From a virus, in the IMG/VR virus record IMGVR_UViG_3300034073_003178, positions 1 to 64,000 of that record: a stretch of DNA of 64,000 nucleotides, one strand, 5' to 3'. Positions 60,981-64,000 of the stretch are shown here, in pieces; position 1 is the stretch's first letter, and every line of letters starts with the position of its first letter. The notes beneath the pieces were generated by a model. The model did not search any database. It saw nothing but the letters and a program-made list of their open reading frames with translations, and had not been told where the DNA came from. A program made the translations under genes and the position numbers.

Positions 60981-63900
60981 TTACCCCACAGACAATAAAT
61001 CTATAACCGGATTACCGTAAGATTTTTTAGAAGGCATATTAATTATACTCGTAGATTTTTGAACAACATTCATTCCACCTGAAGAAGGTCTAGGAATATA
61101 ATTGTAAACTACTTTATCAGGAGCATTTTCAGAATATTCAGGTACAATTTCTTCCAGTATTTTAATTAATGATTGTTTTGCATTTGACAACTGAGACTTG
61201 TTTTCCACTTCATTGATAATATCCATAAAATTTATTCCAAAAGTGTCTACAGAGTCTTTATCAATTATAAATTCTCCTGGATGTACTTTTGTTAGTCCTT
61301 CATTAACTGGACCTCCACCAAACTTACCAGCAGATCCCATTTTTTGTTTAATCATATTACGCATTTTATCACCACCACTTCCAGGTGAATCACCTTGTCT
61401 TAACTTAAATAAATCCCATCTAGATCCATCGCCACCCCAAGCAACAGGTCCGTGATTATCAGGATCTGACTTAGCACCTTGAGACCATAATGCTGGACTA
61501 TTTTTTATTCCATCTTTCATTGAACCCACTTCAGCATGAGTTGCAACATTTCTAACATTAACCATTGATGGCGACCATCCCCAGGCTTTTGCAAGATTAG
61601 CAGCTTCTTGTGCCATTGCTTCATATTGCCTTTGAGTTGGAGTCTGTGATCCATAATTATTGAGATCAACACCCGCGCCTCCCATTCCTGCTACAGCCAA
61701 TCCAACTCCTAAACTATTCCTATATGCAGTGTGTCCTTCTGGTGTATTAAATTGACTATATGGTGTTCTTTGATATTTTTTTCCATCCTCAGTAAAAATA
61801 GCATGATATTTTCTTTCATATCCATATGGATTATTTCTAGCCGCAGCATTCCAGTGTAAATAGATTTTACCTTTTTTACCAACGGGACCTAATGCTTCTG
61901 GATTTGTTGGAGTGTTTATTCCATTAGGATCCGGAATATTATCATCATCACAAGAACAATCAGATACACTTCCTGCGGGAGAGGATGATGCTAAAGTTGT
62001 TGGAGATGCATTAGAAGGACTTGACGATGCTCCAAAATTAGGAACTGGAGCAACCTTAGTTCCTTTATAATTATAATGCCATCCAAAAACATTTGATCTA
62101 GAACTTCTGCTAATTCCAGAAACTCCTTGACCTTGCGCCTTAAAATCTGTTCTTCCTTGAATAAAACTTCTAGCACTAGCTTGTCTAGATGGATTTAACA
62201 ATGTAGCAGCGACACTTTTCATAGTTTCTACCGATAACCCAGATGCAGCAGCTGCAGAAGCAGCATCTGTAATTGTAAACCACTGTCTATTTGGTCTACC
62301 TCTAGAACCCATACTCGGATATCGCCATGTTGGTTCATATTGCCATGCTGCAGTAATTAAATCCTTTATAGTTCTTCCCGAGTATGCCCCAGAAGCAACA
62401 CGATTATAAATTGACTGTGCAACATCAGCAGATCCTTGTGGATCTGCATCTTCCCTTGAAGCAACAGCAACAAGTGTCCAAAAATCTGCACTGCCTCCTT
62501 GAATATTTGCAGATCCTCCAGTGTCCTCGGGACAAATACAATCATCACCCTCAGTTTTTGTACTACCACCAGTAGATTTTATTTTTTCCAACATCAACTG
62601 TTGCATAAGATCTGATCTGATCTTAGACATTTCTTTTGTCGTAAGTTCTTCAACAGATTTTGAAACTATTTTTTCAATGTCAAATTTTTCTATCTTAAAG
62701 TCATCAGAAAATGCACCTTCATCATAAGCTTTATTTAAAAATGAATCAAATCCTTGACCAATACTTTTATAATAACCATAATCTACAGTATCACCCATCA
62801 TTACTTTCAATGGCATTGCCAATAATGGACCAATGAAAGGAACACTCGCAAAACGATAGTAACTATGAGACAAAAATCCAAAAGAATTCATTGTCTCTTC
62901 TTTTTTCTGTGGTCCAGTTCCTTCAGGAGATCTTATGTCTGATGGTTCTGGAAAAACTTTTTTAATTTGTTTAGTACCTCCAGTAATACTTCCCTGCCTT
63001 AATTTTGCAGGTTTTGGTATTACTCTTCTTTTTGGTTTTTTAATTTTTAGTTCTCTTTTTGGTATCTCACTTTGATATTGACCCCCACGAGTTGTTCCAC
63101 CACTTACATAACCTCTAATTACTCCTCCACTATTCCATCCAAATAAACCTTTAGATTTATTTTGAGAAGAACTTTTTGTTCCTTTATTTTTAAATAGAGC
63201 ATCATATAATGCGCCACCGGCTTGATCTCCTAACCAACCACCGGCAAATCCAGTTAATAGTGCAAAAGGTCCTCCCAATGCTGCACCAACTGCACCTAAT
63301 AGTGTAGCACCTATTGCCTTAAATGCCGCTCTACCTGGATCTTCACCTAAAGCAACAGAGAGTCCAAAGTCCAATAAACCACCAATAATTGGAAGTTTCT
63401 TAGTAAATGGTTTTAAAAACTTAAGAGTTGTTTTTGCTCCACCTTTTCCCGCAAGACCAACAAATGCATTTCTTGCTAAATTAGTAGCACCAGATCTTGC
63501 ATACTTACCACCTAAAGAACGAACTCCTTCTCTACCAAATCTTTTTATTGCAGCATCTTTTCCAAATCTTTGAGCATATCTTCTTGCTGCTTGATTAGAT
63601 GTACTAGGTACACCACTTGGTTTTCCTTTAATGCCTTGAGGAATATCAGTATCATAACCTCCCACACCACCACTTAATGCAAGATCAGCGAACAACATAC
63701 CCGCAATAAGGGTATATTGTATCATATCTTGGAATTTACCCATAAAATCTTCAAACTTTTTGGCAGTATCTTTACCACCAATTTTTTCAAAGACTTTTAC
63801 AGTATTATCGTATGCTGAATATCCCCAATCAATAAAAGTAACTAATCCATCTAAGAGTTTTCCACCCCAATCAATAATACCATCCATTACTCCATTGATT

Positions 63901-64000
63901 ATTGGAATCAACTTAGCAAGTGTTGGTAAGTTATCAATTAGACGAACAAAAATAAATCCAAGAACAACATTAGTAATGAAATTAGTCAACCATCCAAATA
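60981..64000 (-). CDS. Tape-measure/hub-associated protein with SleB-like and amidase domains (start beyond window)
   Basis: The frame is open to base 64000, so the N-terminus is missing. The apparent TTG start at 63989 is internal, since FGWLTNFITNVVLGFIFVRL continues the match with its paralogue (FDWIKNFISNVILGFIAVRL). Counting from 63989, residues about 500-610 look SleB-like (VAVASREDADPQGSADVAQ, AAWQYEPTW, FGWHYNY). Residues about 710-862 resemble an amidase_2 domain: IYLHWNAAA (zinc His), YHAIFTEDGKKYQ, GVGLAVAGMGG, NVATHAEVG (His), RWDLFKL. The end GEFIIDKDSVDTFGINFM matches the paralogue. Probably the tail-borne cell-wall hydrolase used in DNA entry. Confidence 0.75.
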   Translation of the reverse strand, partial: FGWLTNFITNVVLGFIFVRLIDNLPTLAKLIPIINGVMDGIIDWGGKLLDGLVTFIDWGYSAYDNTVKVFEKIGGKDTAKKFEDFMGKFQDMIQYTLIAGMLFADLALSGGVGGYDTDIPQGIKGKPSGVPSTSNQAARRYAQRFGKDAAIKRFGREGVRSLGGKYARSGATNLARNAFVGLAGKGGAKTTLKFLKPFTKKLPIIGGLLDFGLSVALGEDPGRAAFKAIGATLLGAVGAALGGPFALLTGFAGGWLGDQAGGALYDALFKNKGTKSSSQNKSKGLFGWNSGGVIRGYVSGGTTRGGQYQSEIPKRELKIKKPKRRVIPKPAKLRQGSITGGTKQIKKVFPEPSDIRSPEGTGPQKKEETMNSFGFLSHSYYRFASVPFIGPLLAMPLKVMMGDTVDYGYYKSIGQGFDSFLNKAYDEGAFSDDFKIEKFDIEKIVSKSVEELTTKEMSKIRSDLMQQLMLEKIKSTGGSTKTEGDDCICPEDTGGSANIQGGSADFWTLVAVASREDADPQGSADVAQSIYNRVASGAYSGRTIKDLITAAWQYEPTWRYPSMGSRGRPNRQWFTITDAASAAAASGLSVETMKSVAATLLNPSRQASARSFIQGRTDFKAQGQGVSGISRSSRSNVFGWHYNYKGTKVAPVPNFGASSSPSNASPTTLASSSPAGSVSDCSCDDDNIPDPNGINTPTNPEALGPVGKKGKIYLHWNAAARNNPYGYERKYHAIFTEDGKKYQRTPYSQFNTPEGHTAYRNSLGVGLAVAGMGGAGVDLNNYGSQTPTQRQYEAMAQEAANLAKAWGWSPSMVNVRNVATHAEVGSMKDGIKNSPALWSQGAKSDPDNHGPVAWGGDGSRWDLFKLRQGDSPGSGGDKMRNMIKQKMGSAGKFGGGPVNEGLTKVHPGEFIIDKDSVDTFGINFMDIINEVENKSQLSNAKQSLIKILEEIVPEYSENAPDKVVYNYIPRPSSGGMNVVQKSTSIINMPSKKSYGNPVIDLLSVG

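Overview
The window looks like part of the genome of a T4-like marine myovirus, most probably a cyanomyovirus (Synechococcus/Prochlorococcus host). The grounds are an AT-rich sequence with almost every gene on the minus strand, a gp5-type baseplate OB-fold protein next to a gp27-like hub protein, a short UvsW-type helicase, a small tRNA cluster, a 2OG-Fe(II) oxygenase inside the baseplate genes, Peptidase_S74-type fibre chaperones, and very large fibre genes rich in collagen-like Gly-X-Gln repeats. The exact host cannot be fixed from the sequence; a pelagiphage is a less likely alternative.

Layout, in the direction of transcription (high to low coordinates). (1) 64000-51035: baseplate hub and tail module. 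It holds two large paralogous tape-measure-like proteins (one carrying SleB-like and amidase-like murein hydrolase regions), a gp27-like hub protein, a gp5-like OB-fold protein without lysozyme, a separate needle-like protein, fibre-type proteins and the 2OG-Fe(II) oxygenase. (2) 51006-49829: small genes and four tRNAs (Leu-CAA, Ile-TAT, Leu-TAA, Thr-TGT), with near-consensus sigma70 promoters, two of them in near-identical copies. (3) 49769-14884: about 35 kb of virion fibre and adhesin genes. These include three beta-helix proteins, four long collagen-like proteins, a glycine-rich adhesin-like protein, and a duplicated three-gene cassette (beta-helix, ~110-aa protein, collagen-like protein). 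AATAAATA boxes resembling T4-type late promoters precede several of them. (4) 14834-4536: a ten-gene glycan cluster preceded by a sigma70-like promoter. It holds a GH130-like beta-propeller, two paralogous glycosyltransferase-like proteins, a sugar nucleotidyltransferase, a cupin, a RuBisCO-like protein (RLP), a double methyltransferase, a GDPD-like phosphodiesterase, a second methyltransferase, and a 1031-aa protein that appears to fuse GT2, GT25, TPR-like and WavE-like regions. It ends in a clear terminator. (5) 4453-1: non-structural genes: a 34-aa peptide, a SprT-like metalloprotease, the UvsW helicase behind a consensus promoter and a leader hairpin, several unknown small proteins, an RlpA-like protein, and the start of a calcineurin-type phosphoesterase cut by the window edge.

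The most unusual content is the phage-borne RLP, encoded with a cupin and a nucleotidyltransferase in overlapping frames. It keeps the carbamylation and metal-site residues of RuBisCO, but other catalytic positions differ. With its neighbours it suggests that the phage makes or remodels an unusual activated sugar. The cluster sits directly beside the collagen-like fibre genes and contains a GT25-type domain, the family that includes collagen galactosyltransferases. This raises the possibility that the phage glycosylates its own Thr/Ser-rich fibres; alternatively it may alter host surface polysaccharide.
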